The notes beneath the pieces were generated by a model. That model did no database searches. It worked only from the letters and a program-made list of their open reading frames with translations, and was not told where the DNA came from. The position numbers and the translations under genes were made by a program. A stretch of 64,000 bases of DNA, from NCBI RefSeq assembly GCF_013415885.1, contig NZ_CP058910.1, positions 3,968,001 through 4,032,000 on the forward strand, in the 5' to 3' direction. The stretch is from Halosimplex rubrum (GTDB taxonomy: Archaea > Halobacteriota > Halobacteria > Halobacteriales > Haloarculaceae). The first letter of the stretch is position 1. Each line of letters starts with the position of its first letter. Shown here in pieces: positions 15,751 through 23,557 of this stretch.

Positions 15751-16791
15751 TCACCCGAACCGGACGGTCACCGACCGCGCCCGTTCGAGCAACGGTTCGT
15801 CGTAGGCCTCCGCGGTCTGGGTCGGGTGGACTTCGTCGATGGCCCGGACCGTCTCGACGGTGTTGGCGAAGTTCCGGTAGGTCGCCTCGTCGACCATCTG
15901 CCCGTCGAGGACGACCGCACCGGTCCCCGCTTCCTTGGCCTCGTTGAACCCCTCGACCTTCTCGACGGCCGACCGGAGTTCCGCGGGCGCGGGCATGTGG
16001 ACCCGGTTGGCCTGGGCGGTCTGCTTGGGGTGGAGCGACCACGAGCCGTCGAGGCCGATGCGCGCCTCCCGTTCGACCCGGTCGGCGTAACCCGGCGCGT
16101 TGTAGTAAGTGACGCCCGCTCGCTCGTCGAACAGCCGGTCGAACGGGCCGCCGACCGCGACGAGTCCGCCGGCCGACGCCTCGTTGGAGAGCCGTTCGAG
16201 CAGGCCGTCCCAGCGCGGGCGGTCGCCGCCCATCGCCCGGCCGCCGAGGTCCGCCGTGTAGTCGACGGGGCCGAAGACGAGCCCCGCGAGGCGGTCGCTC
16301 TCGCCGAGGCGGGCGATGGCGGGCAGGTCCGAGACGGCCGCGGCCGTCTCGACGATGACCGCGAGTTCGATACTGCCGTCGTCGAAGCCGTGCTCGCGCT
16401 CGGCCTCGGCGACGACGCCGGCCGCGGCCTCCACGTCCGAGAGACGGCCGACCTTCGGTACGACGACGCCGTCGAGGTGTTCGCCGACCGCGGCGACGAG
16501 CCGGTCGATCTGCTCGTGGCCGCGGTCGCGAAAGTCGGGGTCGTCGTGCGCCCACTCGACGCGGGGCCAGATCTCGCCGCCGAAATCGGGGGCCAGCTCG
16601 GGGAGCCGGGCGACGACGTTGTCGACGGCTTCGGCTTTCACGTCCGGGGCCGTCCCGTCCTCGATGTCGGGGACGAGCCAGTCGGGGGCCTCGAACCCCT
16701 CGGCGCGGAGGCCCGAGTCGAGGTACTTCGCCGAGTCCTCGCGCGGGACGGCGGCCGGTGCGGTCTGGAAGGTGCGTGCGAGTCGTGTCAT
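15751..16791 (-). CDS. Malyl-CoA / beta-methylmalyl-CoA lyase (CitE-like, methylaspartate cycle)
   Basis: A 346-residue HpcH/CitE-family aldolase. Landmarks are DWLVPDIEDGTAPDVKAEAV (Mg2+ and CoA region), GVVVPKVGRLSDVE, the catalytic-acid strand ELAVIVETAAAVSDL, VFGPVDYTADLG and GSWSLHPKQ. In the haloarchaeal methylaspartate cycle this enzyme cleaves beta-methylmalyl-CoA to propionyl-CoA and glyoxylate. It is the last gene of a five-gene run; its ATG overlaps the TGA of mesaconyl-CoA hydratase by four bases. Neighbours make this assignment firm, although a role in other malyl-CoA cleavage cannot be excluded. Confidence 0.88.
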   Translation of the reverse strand: MTRLARTFQTAPAAVPREDSAKYLDSGLRAEGFEAPDWLVPDIEDGTAPDVKAEAVDNVVARLPELAPDFGGEIWPRVEWAHDDPDFRDRGHEQIDRLVAAVGEHLDGVVVPKVGRLSDVEAAAGVVAEAEREHGFDDGSIELAVIVETAAAVSDLPAIARLGESDRLAGLVFGPVDYTADLGGRAMGGDRPRWDGLLERLSNEASAGGLVAVGGPFDRLFDERAGVTYYNAPGYADRVEREARIGLDGSWSLHPKQTAQANRVHMPAPAELRSAVEKVEGFNEAKEAGTGAVVLDGQMVDEATYRNFANTVETVRAIDEVHPTQTAEAYDEPLLERARSVTVRFG

Positions 16792-17921
16792 GGGTGGGTG
16801 CTCCCGTCGGTCGCGGTCGGCGCGTCGGTGTCCTCGCGGTCGATCAGCGCGCGTCGAGTCCCGGAGTAGACGGGCCGCTCGTCGGCGGTGAACGCGACGT
16901 GTTCGAAGGTGACCGCGCCGGCTCGCGACGGCCCCTGCGAGCCGTCCGCGTCGAGGACGCGGGTGAAGCCGAAGACGGTGTCGCCGGCGGTCACGAAGTC
17001 GTGGAACCGCTCGTCGTCGAAGGCGAGTTCGCGGTAGGTGCGCTCGTCCGAGCGGGCGTGGCCCAGCGCGGTCGAGCGGGTCACGTCGCCGTAGGCCACG
17101 GGTTCGCCCGACGGCGAGTCCGACATCGCGGCCGCGTTGTGGTGCTGGCGGGCGGTGTTGAGCGTCGCGAGCGGCAGGGCGGCGACGGTCAACTCGTCCA
17201 TCGTCCGCCCGCGCTCGTGGCGGTAGGCGACGGCGGCGTCGCGGTCGGCCGCCCGGTCGAGCGTCCGACGGAAGTCCTCGAAGGCGCCGCCCGTCGGCGT
17301 GACGAACGTCTCGGGCAACTCGGGACGCGAGGCGGCGTCGGCGAGGGCGGAATCGTCATCGTCGCGGTCTCCGTCCGTCGGCTCCGAGCGGCCGCCGTCG
17401 GTCGCCGCGGGCTGGCGCCGGGGGATCATGTTCGTCCGTTCGTAGGAGACGAGGGTGTCGCCGCCGTCGGCGTCGCACCCGCGGGTCTCCCAGGTGACGA
17501 CGCCGTAGTCGGGCCGGGAACTCGACTCGCGGGTCGCCGTCACGGTCGACTTGACCCGGAGTTCGGTCCCGGGGGCGATCCCGTGTTCGTGGAAGCGCAC
17601 GGAGTCGCGACCGAGGAAGTAGCCGCCCTTCTCGCTGCAGTCCTCGACGGAGGGGCCCATCACCGCGGCCAGCAGGTAGTCGGGGTGGATCGGCGGTTCG
17701 TCGAACCCGCGAGCGCGGGCGGCGTCGCTCCGCCAGTAGGCCGGATCGTGGTTGAGGGTCTGGCTCGTCCAGGCGTCGTTGCCGTGCCGGGTGAGTCGGA
17801 GCCCGGGAGCGTGTTCGATCACCTGTCCCTCGGCGAAGTCCTCGAAGTAGCGCCCCTTCTCGCGGGTGTCTGCGCGGTCCAGCGCCGCGGCGAACGTGTC
17901 GGGGTCGGTCCAGTCGGTCAT
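16788..17921 (-). CDS. mch: Mesaconyl-CoA hydratase (MaoC-like)
   Basis: A 377-residue protein with two MaoC/hot-dog domains (about 10-150 and 215-350) separated by an Asp/Gly-rich loop. The first contains RYFEDFAEGQVIEHAPGLRL and the second FVTAGDTVFGFTRVLD. Mesaconyl-CoA hydratase converts mesaconyl-CoA (C1 form) to beta-methylmalyl-CoA between the CoA transferase and lyase steps. The ATG at 17921 overlaps the stop of methylaspartate ammonia-lyase by four bases, and its own stop overlaps the lyase start, so the three are translationally coupled. Assignment rests on the family and the cluster context. Confidence 0.85.
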   Translation of the reverse strand: MTDWTDPDTFAAALDRADTREKGRYFEDFAEGQVIEHAPGLRLTRHGNDAWTSQTLNHDPAYWRSDAARARGFDEPPIHPDYLLAAVMGPSVEDCSEKGGYFLGRDSVRFHEHGIAPGTELRVKSTVTATRESSSRPDYGVVTWETRGCDADGGDTLVSYERTNMIPRRQPAATDGGRSEPTDGDRDDDDSALADAASRPELPETFVTPTGGAFEDFRRTLDRAADRDAAVAYRHERGRTMDELTVAALPLATLNTARQHHNAAAMSDSPSGEPVAYGDVTRSTALGHARSDERTYRELAFDDERFHDFVTAGDTVFGFTRVLDADGSQGPSRAGAVTFEHVAFTADERPVYSGTRRALIDREDTDAPTATDGSTHP

Positions 17922-19213
17922 CGGGTACCACCTCCCGAGCCGTCGGCGGCCACCTGTGGGTTCGCCCGCTCGCGACGGGCGAGCGTCCGGCGCATCTCGT
18001 TGGCGACGACCATGTACCCCTCGTCGAAGCCCATGCCGGGCTTGGCCAGCAGCTGGGCGGCGTCCGTCGCGAGCGCGACGTGGACGCAGGCACGCGCCGA
18101 GACGGCCGTCTCGTTGCAGGTGCCCCCGAGGTACGCCCGGGTGTCGGTCCCCTCGCAGGCGGTGACGGCGCGGGCGCTGCGCTGGACGCCGCCCAGGTCG
18201 GGCGTTTTGACCTGCACCACGTCCGCCGCGCCCTCGTCGACGAACGCGCGCACGTCGTCGAGCGTGTTGCACCACTCGTCGGCGACGACGTCGACCGCGA
18301 CGCCCGCGTCGGCGAGGCCGTCGCGGAGTTCGGCCATCCGGCGGATCTGTGCGGCCCGGTCGCCGGCGTCCATCGGCCCCTCGACCTGGATCGGGTGGGG
18401 GTCGGCCGCGGCGGCGAGGTCGGCGAAGTACTCGACGACTTCGGCGCGGTCGTAGGGCGGGCCGAACAGCTCGCCGACCGTCCCGTACACGTCGACGTGG
18501 AAGCGCGGCTCGTAGCCCTCGGGGCCGAGGTCGGCGGCTCGCGAGCCGAGCCAGTCGAGGTAGTCGACCAGGCGCTCGCCGTCGCTCCCCAGTTTGGCCT
18601 CGCTGTTGAACAGGCCGTGGGGGAGCACCGGCACGCCCTTCAGGAGCATCTTCTCGGCGTTGCGCCGACGGGCGTCCCCGGACTGGCCGAAGACCGGGAC
18701 CGGCTCGGTCGCCGGCGTCGTCCCGAGCGCGTCGGCGAGGACGCCCGTCGGCGTCGTCCGGCGGGCCCGCGCGGCGGCGAACAAAAGCGCCTGGGAGACG
18801 CCGTAGCGGACAGCAGTGTGGAGCCGGTCGTCGTCGCCTCGGTCGTCGTTCGACGGGAGCGACTCGACGACCGCGGCGTTGTCGGCGAACGCCCGCGGGT
18901 CCCGCCCTTCGAGCGCCTCGGCGACCGGCCCCTCGACGACCGGCCGAGACTCCTCGGCCCGGAAGAGCGGGTCGCGCCCGCCCGCACCGGAGTACTGGAC
19001 GGCCGCACAGTCGCCGCGGACGGCGCTCCCGTCGGCGAGTTCGACCTCGACGAGCAGCGCCTCGCCGGCCTGCCGGACGGCGTCGAACCCCTCCGTGACC
19101 GGGTCGCCGGCGTAGGCGAACCCGTCCTCCGTCGCCCCGGCCTTGATGGCCCGCTGGTCGTCGACGTAGAAGCCCGAGACGCCGGGCGTCGCCCGGACGG
19201 ACTCAATCCGCAT
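17918..19213 (-). CDS. mal: Methylaspartate ammonia-lyase
   Basis: A 431-residue enolase-superfamily enzyme that removes ammonia from threo-3-methylaspartate to give mesaconate. Recognisable segments are SGFYVDDQRAIKAGA near the N-terminus, LLKGVPVLPHGLFN, FHVDVYGTVGELFG, the metal ligands in IQVEGPMDAGD and VADEWCNTLDDV, and the catalytic-lysine region VVQVKTPDLGGVQ. ATG 19213 was chosen because GGGAGGTGA precedes it by a few bases; the GTG nine bases earlier is less likely. The gene overlaps glutamate mutase E by 11 bases and the hydratase by four. Confidence 0.92.
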   Translation of the reverse strand: MRIESVRATPGVSGFYVDDQRAIKAGATEDGFAYAGDPVTEGFDAVRQAGEALLVEVELADGSAVRGDCAAVQYSGAGGRDPLFRAEESRPVVEGPVAEALEGRDPRAFADNAAVVESLPSNDDRGDDDRLHTAVRYGVSQALLFAAARARRTTPTGVLADALGTTPATEPVPVFGQSGDARRRNAEKMLLKGVPVLPHGLFNSEAKLGSDGERLVDYLDWLGSRAADLGPEGYEPRFHVDVYGTVGELFGPPYDRAEVVEYFADLAAAADPHPIQVEGPMDAGDRAAQIRRMAELRDGLADAGVAVDVVADEWCNTLDDVRAFVDEGAADVVQVKTPDLGGVQRSARAVTACEGTDTRAYLGGTCNETAVSARACVHVALATDAAQLLAKPGMGFDEGYMVVANEMRRTLARRERANPQVAADGSGGGTR

Positions 19214-20693
19214 CGCTCTCACCTCCCGCCGGACCGCCGGTGTCGCCCGGCGCGTCGGTCCCGTCGCCGGTCCCGGGCCGGCCGATCAGCTTCCCGTCGC
19301 TGATGGCGTCGACGTCGTCGGCGACCATCCGGAACGAGCGACTGCGCCCTTCGGTGCGGGCGCGCTCATCGAGGCGCGTCTCGTGGATCTCCCGGACGTC
19401 GTCTGGGACGGCGAGGTTCCCCCATTCGAGGACCCGGACGCGGCCGTCGTCGTCGCGGGCGGGCAGGACAGCGGCGGCCGCGCTGTCACTCGGGGCGAAG
19501 GGCACGTCGAGTTCGCCCGACTCGAAGGCCGCGACCGTGCCGCGGGCGGCGTCGCCGTCGCCGCGGGCGATGGCCGTCTCCACGAGCGAGCGGGCGGTCC
19601 GTTCGATCAGTTCGCGTTCGCGGTCGATGCCGTCGACGACGATGTCCTGTTCGACCATCATATCGATGAGCTGCCTGGTGGTGCGGAGGCCGCTGGCGTT
19701 GGCCTCGCGAGTCGGGACGCCCTGGAACTCCTGGGGGGACTTGGTGATGACCTTGTCCGGCCGGGCCAGCGCCGCGGTCGCGCCGCCGAGGCCGATGACG
19801 CCGCTGGCGCGGGCCTCGTCCGGCGGGAACCCGCCCATCCACTCGTGGAAGACGGTGGTGACGACGGTGTCGTCGGGGAGGTACGCCTCGCCGAGACCCC
19901 GGAGGGCGCGCAGCGCGGCCACGTCCTGGACGACGTTGCCGACCTGGCCGTAGCCCAGCGTGAGCGAGCGGACGCCCTGGGTCGTCGCGAGCAGGCCTTC
20001 GAGGATCATCACCGCGATGGCGATGGCCGGCGGGACGAGCGTGCCCGTCAGGGGGCCGAAGGGTTCGCGGTTGATCCGGACGCCGCGCTCGGTGTAGGCG
20101 CCACAGAGGCGGTCGACGAACTGCCAGTGTTCGATGGTCTCGGCGAGGTCGTGCTCCTTGGTGTAGGGGATGTTGTACGAGATGGGGCCGCCCTCGAAGC
20201 TCTCGAACCCGCCGGCGAGCGTGACGACGGCCAGCAGGCGCGCGTCGGGCGTCCCGTGGCGGACCTCGACCGGCGCGTCGACCGACCGGACGAGGTCCCG
20301 GCAGGCGTCGACGCCGTGGTTGACGGCGGGGAAGCCGTTGAGCGTGTCCTCGCCGGACTCGCGGGCGTCGTCGAGCCCCTGCTGGGCCTTCCCGTACTCG
20401 TTGTCGCGGGTGTACGAATCGATCGTGGTGGGAAGCAGGTCGGCGCCGCCCTCCGATTCGAGGTACCGGAGGAGGTCGACCTGGTCGTCGAGTCGCGGGA
20501 CGCCGGCGCGGGGCTGGAGGAGCGGTCGGTCCGCCGATTCCAGCACGTCCGCGAAGCGCTTGGACGGGGGGAGCGAGTCGTGGAACTCGACGGCGGCCTC
20601 GAAGTCGGCGTCGGCGCCGGTTGGCCAGCGGTCGCGCAACTCGTCCGCCGTCTCCCGTAGCTGGTCGCCGGGAATACGTTCGTCTCGGACCAT
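19203..20693 (-). CDS. glmE: Glutamate mutase epsilon subunit (methylaspartate mutase E)
   Basis: A 496-residue TIM-barrel subunit that holds the glutamate substrate. Family segments include PLLQPRAGVPRLDDQVDLL, TTIDSYTRDNEYGKA, NGFPAVNHGVDACRDL, FEGGPISYNIPYTKEHDL and LTLGYGQVGNVVQD. With GlmS it carries out the B12-radical rearrangement of L-glutamate to threo-3-methylaspartate, the first committed step of the cycle. The start is one codon-free junction from the glmS stop. The Gly/Asp-rich C-terminal tail (after about 470) is a halophile-type extension. Confidence 0.93.
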   Translation of the reverse strand: MVRDERIPGDQLRETADELRDRWPTGADADFEAAVEFHDSLPPSKRFADVLESADRPLLQPRAGVPRLDDQVDLLRYLESEGGADLLPTTIDSYTRDNEYGKAQQGLDDARESGEDTLNGFPAVNHGVDACRDLVRSVDAPVEVRHGTPDARLLAVVTLAGGFESFEGGPISYNIPYTKEHDLAETIEHWQFVDRLCGAYTERGVRINREPFGPLTGTLVPPAIAIAVMILEGLLATTQGVRSLTLGYGQVGNVVQDVAALRALRGLGEAYLPDDTVVTTVFHEWMGGFPPDEARASGVIGLGGATAALARPDKVITKSPQEFQGVPTREANASGLRTTRQLIDMMVEQDIVVDGIDRERELIERTARSLVETAIARGDGDAARGTVAAFESGELDVPFAPSDSAAAAVLPARDDDGRVRVLEWGNLAVPDDVREIHETRLDERARTEGRSRSFRMVADDVDAISDGKLIGRPGTGDGTDAPGDTGGPAGGESDAD

Positions 20694-21140
20694 CTACGAG
20701 TCGACCCTGACCCGGTCGGTCGCGGTCTCCGTGACGGTCGTATCGAGGTCGCGTTCGAGCGCGGCGACGACGGCCGAGGGGTCGGTCTCGGCGTCGAAGA
20801 CGCGGTCGAAGCCGAGCTCGCGGAAGTGCTCGGCGGTCTCCGACCAGTCGTCCTGGCCGACCGCGAGGTTGCCGCCGATGTAGGTGACCGCGTCGCAGTC
20901 GGCCTCGGCGAGGCGCTCGTGGAGCCCCCGACAGTCCTGCCTGGCGTGTCCGTAGAGCGAGGAGACCAGTACGGCCCCGGCGTCGTGGGCTTCGGCGGCC
21001 GAGACGAACTCGGCTCTGGAGGTCTGGACGCCCAGGTTCTCGACGTCGAACCCGGCCGCGGTCAGCGCCTGTTCGATGATCGTGATGCCCACGACGTGCG
21101 CGTCGGAGCCGATCACACCGAGGATGACTGTCTGCCCCAT
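20694..21140 (-). CDS. glmS: Glutamate mutase sigma subunit (B12-binding, methylaspartate mutase S)
   Basis: A 148-residue cobalamin-binding domain. The DxHxxG motif is at Asp13-His15-Gly18 (GSDAHVVG), where the histidine replaces dimethylbenzimidazole as the lower cobalt ligand; SSLYGHARQD and YIGGNLAVG complete the Rossmann-like B12 fold. It is the small subunit of glutamate mutase and the first gene of the operon. ATG 21140 gives the standard family N-terminus; longer in-frame extensions were rejected. Its stop directly abuts the glmE start region with no gap. Confidence 0.93.
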   Translation of the reverse strand: MGQTVILGVIGSDAHVVGITIIEQALTAAGFDVENLGVQTSRAEFVSAAEAHDAGAVLVSSLYGHARQDCRGLHERLAEADCDAVTYIGGNLAVGQDDWSETAEHFRELGFDRVFDAETDPSAVVAALERDLDTTVTETATDRVRVDS

Positions 21141-21177
21141 GTGAGTATCACCACCGACGGGCGCATCCGTCATAAAC

Positions 21178-21202
21178 ATAATGGTCTTTCATTATAGTCT
21201 TG
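21178..21202 (-). promoter_or_regulatory. Promoter / inverted repeat before glmS
   Basis: On the minus strand GACTATAATG (about 21192-21201) is a TATA-like element about 55 bases before the glmS ATG. It overlaps an inverted repeat ATAATG-6-CATTAT (21178-21195), a candidate operator for the methylaspartate operon. Confidence 0.45.
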
Positions 21203-21240
21203 GTACCCGTTGCCACAGGCCCGTAGCGCCCCGGGCCACA

Positions 21241-21256
21241 GTATATAATTATTTAT
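21241..21256 (+). promoter_or_regulatory. Promoter of the CoA-transferase gene
   Basis: GTATATAATTATTTAT is a strong TATA region about 45 bases before the ATG at 21295, leaving room for a short leader with the GGGGGAGG ribosome-binding site just upstream of the start. Confidence 0.6.
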
Positions 21257-21294
21257 CAGGCAAGTTTATGCCCGGTGAGTTCGACGGGGGAGGT

Positions 21295-22488
21295 ATGAGC
21301 GCACTGTCGGACCTGCGCGTGATCGACCTGACCCAGGTCCTGGCGGGCCCGTACTGCACGATGCTGCTGGCGGACATGGGCGCGGACGTGGTGAAGGTCG
21401 AGCGGCCGGGCGGGGACCTCATCAGGTCGAACCCGCCGTTCGTCGACGACCCCGAGGACGAGGCCTACGGCGGCTACTTCCAGAGCGTCAACCGCAACAA
21501 GCGCTCGCTGGAGCTCGACCTCGGCGATCCCGAGGACCGCGCCGACTTCCGCTCGCTGGTCGAGACCGCGGACGTGGTCGTCGAGAACTACCGCGCGGGC
21601 ACGATGGAGCGATTCGACCTCGGCTACGAGCGGCTCCGCGAGCACAATCCCGAACTGATCTACTCGTCGATCCGGGGGTTCGGCGACCCGCGTACGGGGG
21701 AGACCGACCGACAGGGCCAGCCCTCTTTCGACCTCGTCGCGCAGGCGCTCGGCGGCGTCATGGAGATCACCGGCCAGCCCGACGGCCCGCCGACGAAGGT
21801 CGGCCCGGGCGTCGGCGACCTGTTCACCGCGGTGCTCAACGCCGTCGGGATCCTCGCCGCGGTCCACCACCGCGACCGCACCGGCGAGGGCCAGTACGTC
21901 GACACCGCCATGTACGACGCCATGGTGTCGCTGTGCGAGCGCACCGTCTACCAGTACTCCTACACCGGCGACGCGCCCACCCGCCGCGGCAACGCCCACC
22001 CCACCCTGTTCCCCTACAACGCCTTCGCCACGACCGACGGCCACGTCGTGATCGCCGCCTTCTCGGACGGCCACTGGCGCGCGCTCTGCGAGTCGATGGA
22101 CCGCCCCGATTTGGCCGCCGACTACTCGACCGCCGGCGAGCGGCTGGCCGACCGGGACGCCCTCCGCGCCGAGATCGCCGACTGGACGCGTTCGCTGACT
22201 GCCGAGGGAGTCGTCGCCGCGCTCGACGGCGCGGTCCCCGCCGCGCCCGTGCAGGACACCAGCGACATCTTCGACGATCCGCACGTCCGCGCCCGCGACA
22301 TGCTCGCCGAGGTCGACCAGCCCGGCGCCGAGGAGTCGGTCACCGTCGCCGGCAACCCGATCAAGCTCTCGGCGACCCCCACTACCGTCGAGCGCCGCGC
22401 CCCCCTGCTCGACGAACACCGCGACGAACTGCTCGACGCCACCCCGCGCGCCCCCGACGAGGGCGAGCAGGCCAGCGGCGACGACTGA
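21295..22488 (+). CDS. mct: Succinyl-CoA:mesaconate CoA-transferase (CaiB/BaiF family, class III)
   Basis: A 397-residue class III CoA transferase. Conserved parts are LRVIDLTQVLAGPYCTMLLA, the strand GADVVKVERPGGDL, VENYRAGTMERFDLGY and the catalytic region GQYVDTAMYDAMVSL, in which the Asp of MYDAM corresponds to the acylated aspartate of formyl-CoA transferase. In the methylaspartate cycle the enzyme moves CoA from succinyl-CoA to mesaconate. It is divergent from glmS with its own TATA box. ATG 21295 was chosen for the ribosome-binding site and family N-terminus; ATG 21268 is an alternative. Substrate assignment comes from the cluster. Confidence 0.87.
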   Translation: MSALSDLRVIDLTQVLAGPYCTMLLADMGADVVKVERPGGDLIRSNPPFVDDPEDEAYGGYFQSVNRNKRSLELDLGDPEDRADFRSLVETADVVVENYRAGTMERFDLGYERLREHNPELIYSSIRGFGDPRTGETDRQGQPSFDLVAQALGGVMEITGQPDGPPTKVGPGVGDLFTAVLNAVGILAAVHHRDRTGEGQYVDTAMYDAMVSLCERTVYQYSYTGDAPTRRGNAHPTLFPYNAFATTDGHVVIAAFSDGHWRALCESMDRPDLAADYSTAGERLADRDALRAEIADWTRSLTAEGVVAALDGAVPAAPVQDTSDIFDDPHVRARDMLAEVDQPGAEESVTVAGNPIKLSATPTTVERRAPLLDEHRDELLDATPRAPDEGEQASGDD

Positions 22489-22545
22489 CGGAGACCCGGC
22501 GTCGAATCACTGATTCGATTTTGGACTGCGGTGGCGCGCGCTGTC

Positions 22546-22575
22546 GAGCGTGCCCGCCTTTTGGCGGGCCGCTCG
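22546..22575. terminator. Strong GC-rich stem-loop after the CoA-transferase gene
   Basis: GAGCG/CGCTC and GCCCGCC/GGCGGGC pair across a TTTT loop with only a bulged base on each side, about 60 bases after the stop codon. It may terminate mct or be the first hairpin of the folded region that follows. Confidence 0.5.
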
Positions 22576-22687
22576 AAATAGTCGTGCGAGGGATGAGCAC
22601 CGCACGCCGCAGGCGCGCGGAGCGCAATCGGCTGGGGAGGCTCGTGGCTGTCGGCGGTGCTGTGCGGGCTGTGCTGGCCTGGCGGAT

Positions 22688-22805
22688 TGAAAGGGCGAGG
22701 CCCGCTCGCGTTCAGTTTAGTCGTCTGAGCGGGCACTATCCGCGCGGGCGGTGCGGAGAGCGCGGATATCCCGCTCAGCGACCGCGAGCGGGTCGAGGGC
22801 TTTCA
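22688..22805. other. Highly structured non-coding element of unknown nature
   Basis: Four nested perfect helices are visible: TGAAAG/CTTTCA (22688-22693 with 22800-22805), CCCGCTCGCG/CGCGAGCGGG (22701-22710 with 22783-22792), CTGAGCGGG/CCCGCTCAG (22725-22733 with 22770-22778) and TATCCGCGC/GCGCGGATA (22737-22745 with 22760-22768), closing a 14-base loop. A further 8-bp pairing, AGCACCGC/GCGGTGCT, lies just upstream (22596-22603 with 22654-22661). No plausible protein is encoded between 22489 and 22891. It could be a structured RNA, a folded repeat, or a miniature transposon relic. Confidence 0.6.
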
Positions 22806-22891
22806 TCGCCCGTGGTCGAGTACGATTTCAGTTCCACCTAGCGATCAGACCGAGAACTCGCATCGACCATCACGAGAGTCACCGACAGAAA

Positions 22892-23554
22892 CTACGACTC
22901 GGGTCGAACGACGCCGTAACAGTTCCCGCTCGAAATCTCGAACTCCACCAGATCCAGCCCGCTCTCCGCGATATCGGCCCGAAATTCGTCGGGGTCGTAG
23001 ATGTGGTAGAACCGATCGACACTCTCCCCACCCGGTAGCGTCCACTCGACGGTGGTATCGAACCCCTCGCTCTCGTCGAAGCGGTCGTGTTCGGTCGACC
23101 AGACGCCGACGAGCGCCCGGCCCCCACTACTCAGAACCCGAGCGAGTTCGTCGAGACTCGCCACCCGCAGATCTCGCGACGGCAGATGCGGCAGGGTCGC
23201 GACGTACACGCCCAGATCCACGCAACCGCTCCGAACCGGCAACGAACTCGCGTCGGCCTGCGCGAGCCCGTAGTCGAACCCGCGCTCGGCCGAGCGCTCG
23301 CTGGCCGTCGCGACCATCTCCCGACTCAGGTCCGCGCCCAGCGCCCGCTCGCAGCGCTCTGCGAGCAACTCCGTGTGCCGGCCGTTGCCACACCCAACGT
23401 CGAGGGCCACGGCGCCCGACCGGCCGTCGAGAAACGCCTCGACCTCGGGCCAGGGGTACTCGCGGGTCTTCGAGAAGTGCTCGGCGATGCGGTCGTAGGT
23501 CGCGCGGACCGACCCCGTAGACGGGCCGTCACCGTCCGATTCGTCGTCGGTCAC
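22892..23554 (-). CDS. Class I SAM-dependent methyltransferase, TRM9-like
   Basis: A 220-residue methyltransferase. Motif I is ALDVGCGNGRHTELLAERC (about 50-68), followed by the acidic strand GADLSREMV, and motif IV at LGVYVATLPHLPSRDLRV. The pattern YDRIAEHFSKTREYPWPEV...FL at the N-terminus and W-x-G-x-R-Y/FYHIYD near the C-terminus resemble TRM9/ALKBH8-type tRNA wobble-uridine methyltransferases, but the target is not proven. It starts with GTG and follows tyrS by three bases on the same strand, so it is probably expressed with a translation gene. Confidence 0.75.
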   Translation of the reverse strand: MTDDESDGDGPSTGSVRATYDRIAEHFSKTREYPWPEVEAFLDGRSGAVALDVGCGNGRHTELLAERCERALGADLSREMVATASERSAERGFDYGLAQADASSLPVRSGCVDLGVYVATLPHLPSRDLRVASLDELARVLSSGGRALVGVWSTEHDRFDESEGFDTTVEWTLPGGESVDRFYHIYDPDEFRADIAESGLDLVEFEISSGNCYGVVRPES

Positions 23555-23557
23555 TGC

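Noticed and set aside
22580-22860. Short coding frames in the folded region
   Set aside because: All are arginine/proline-rich, lack starts with context and cross the helices described for the structured element.
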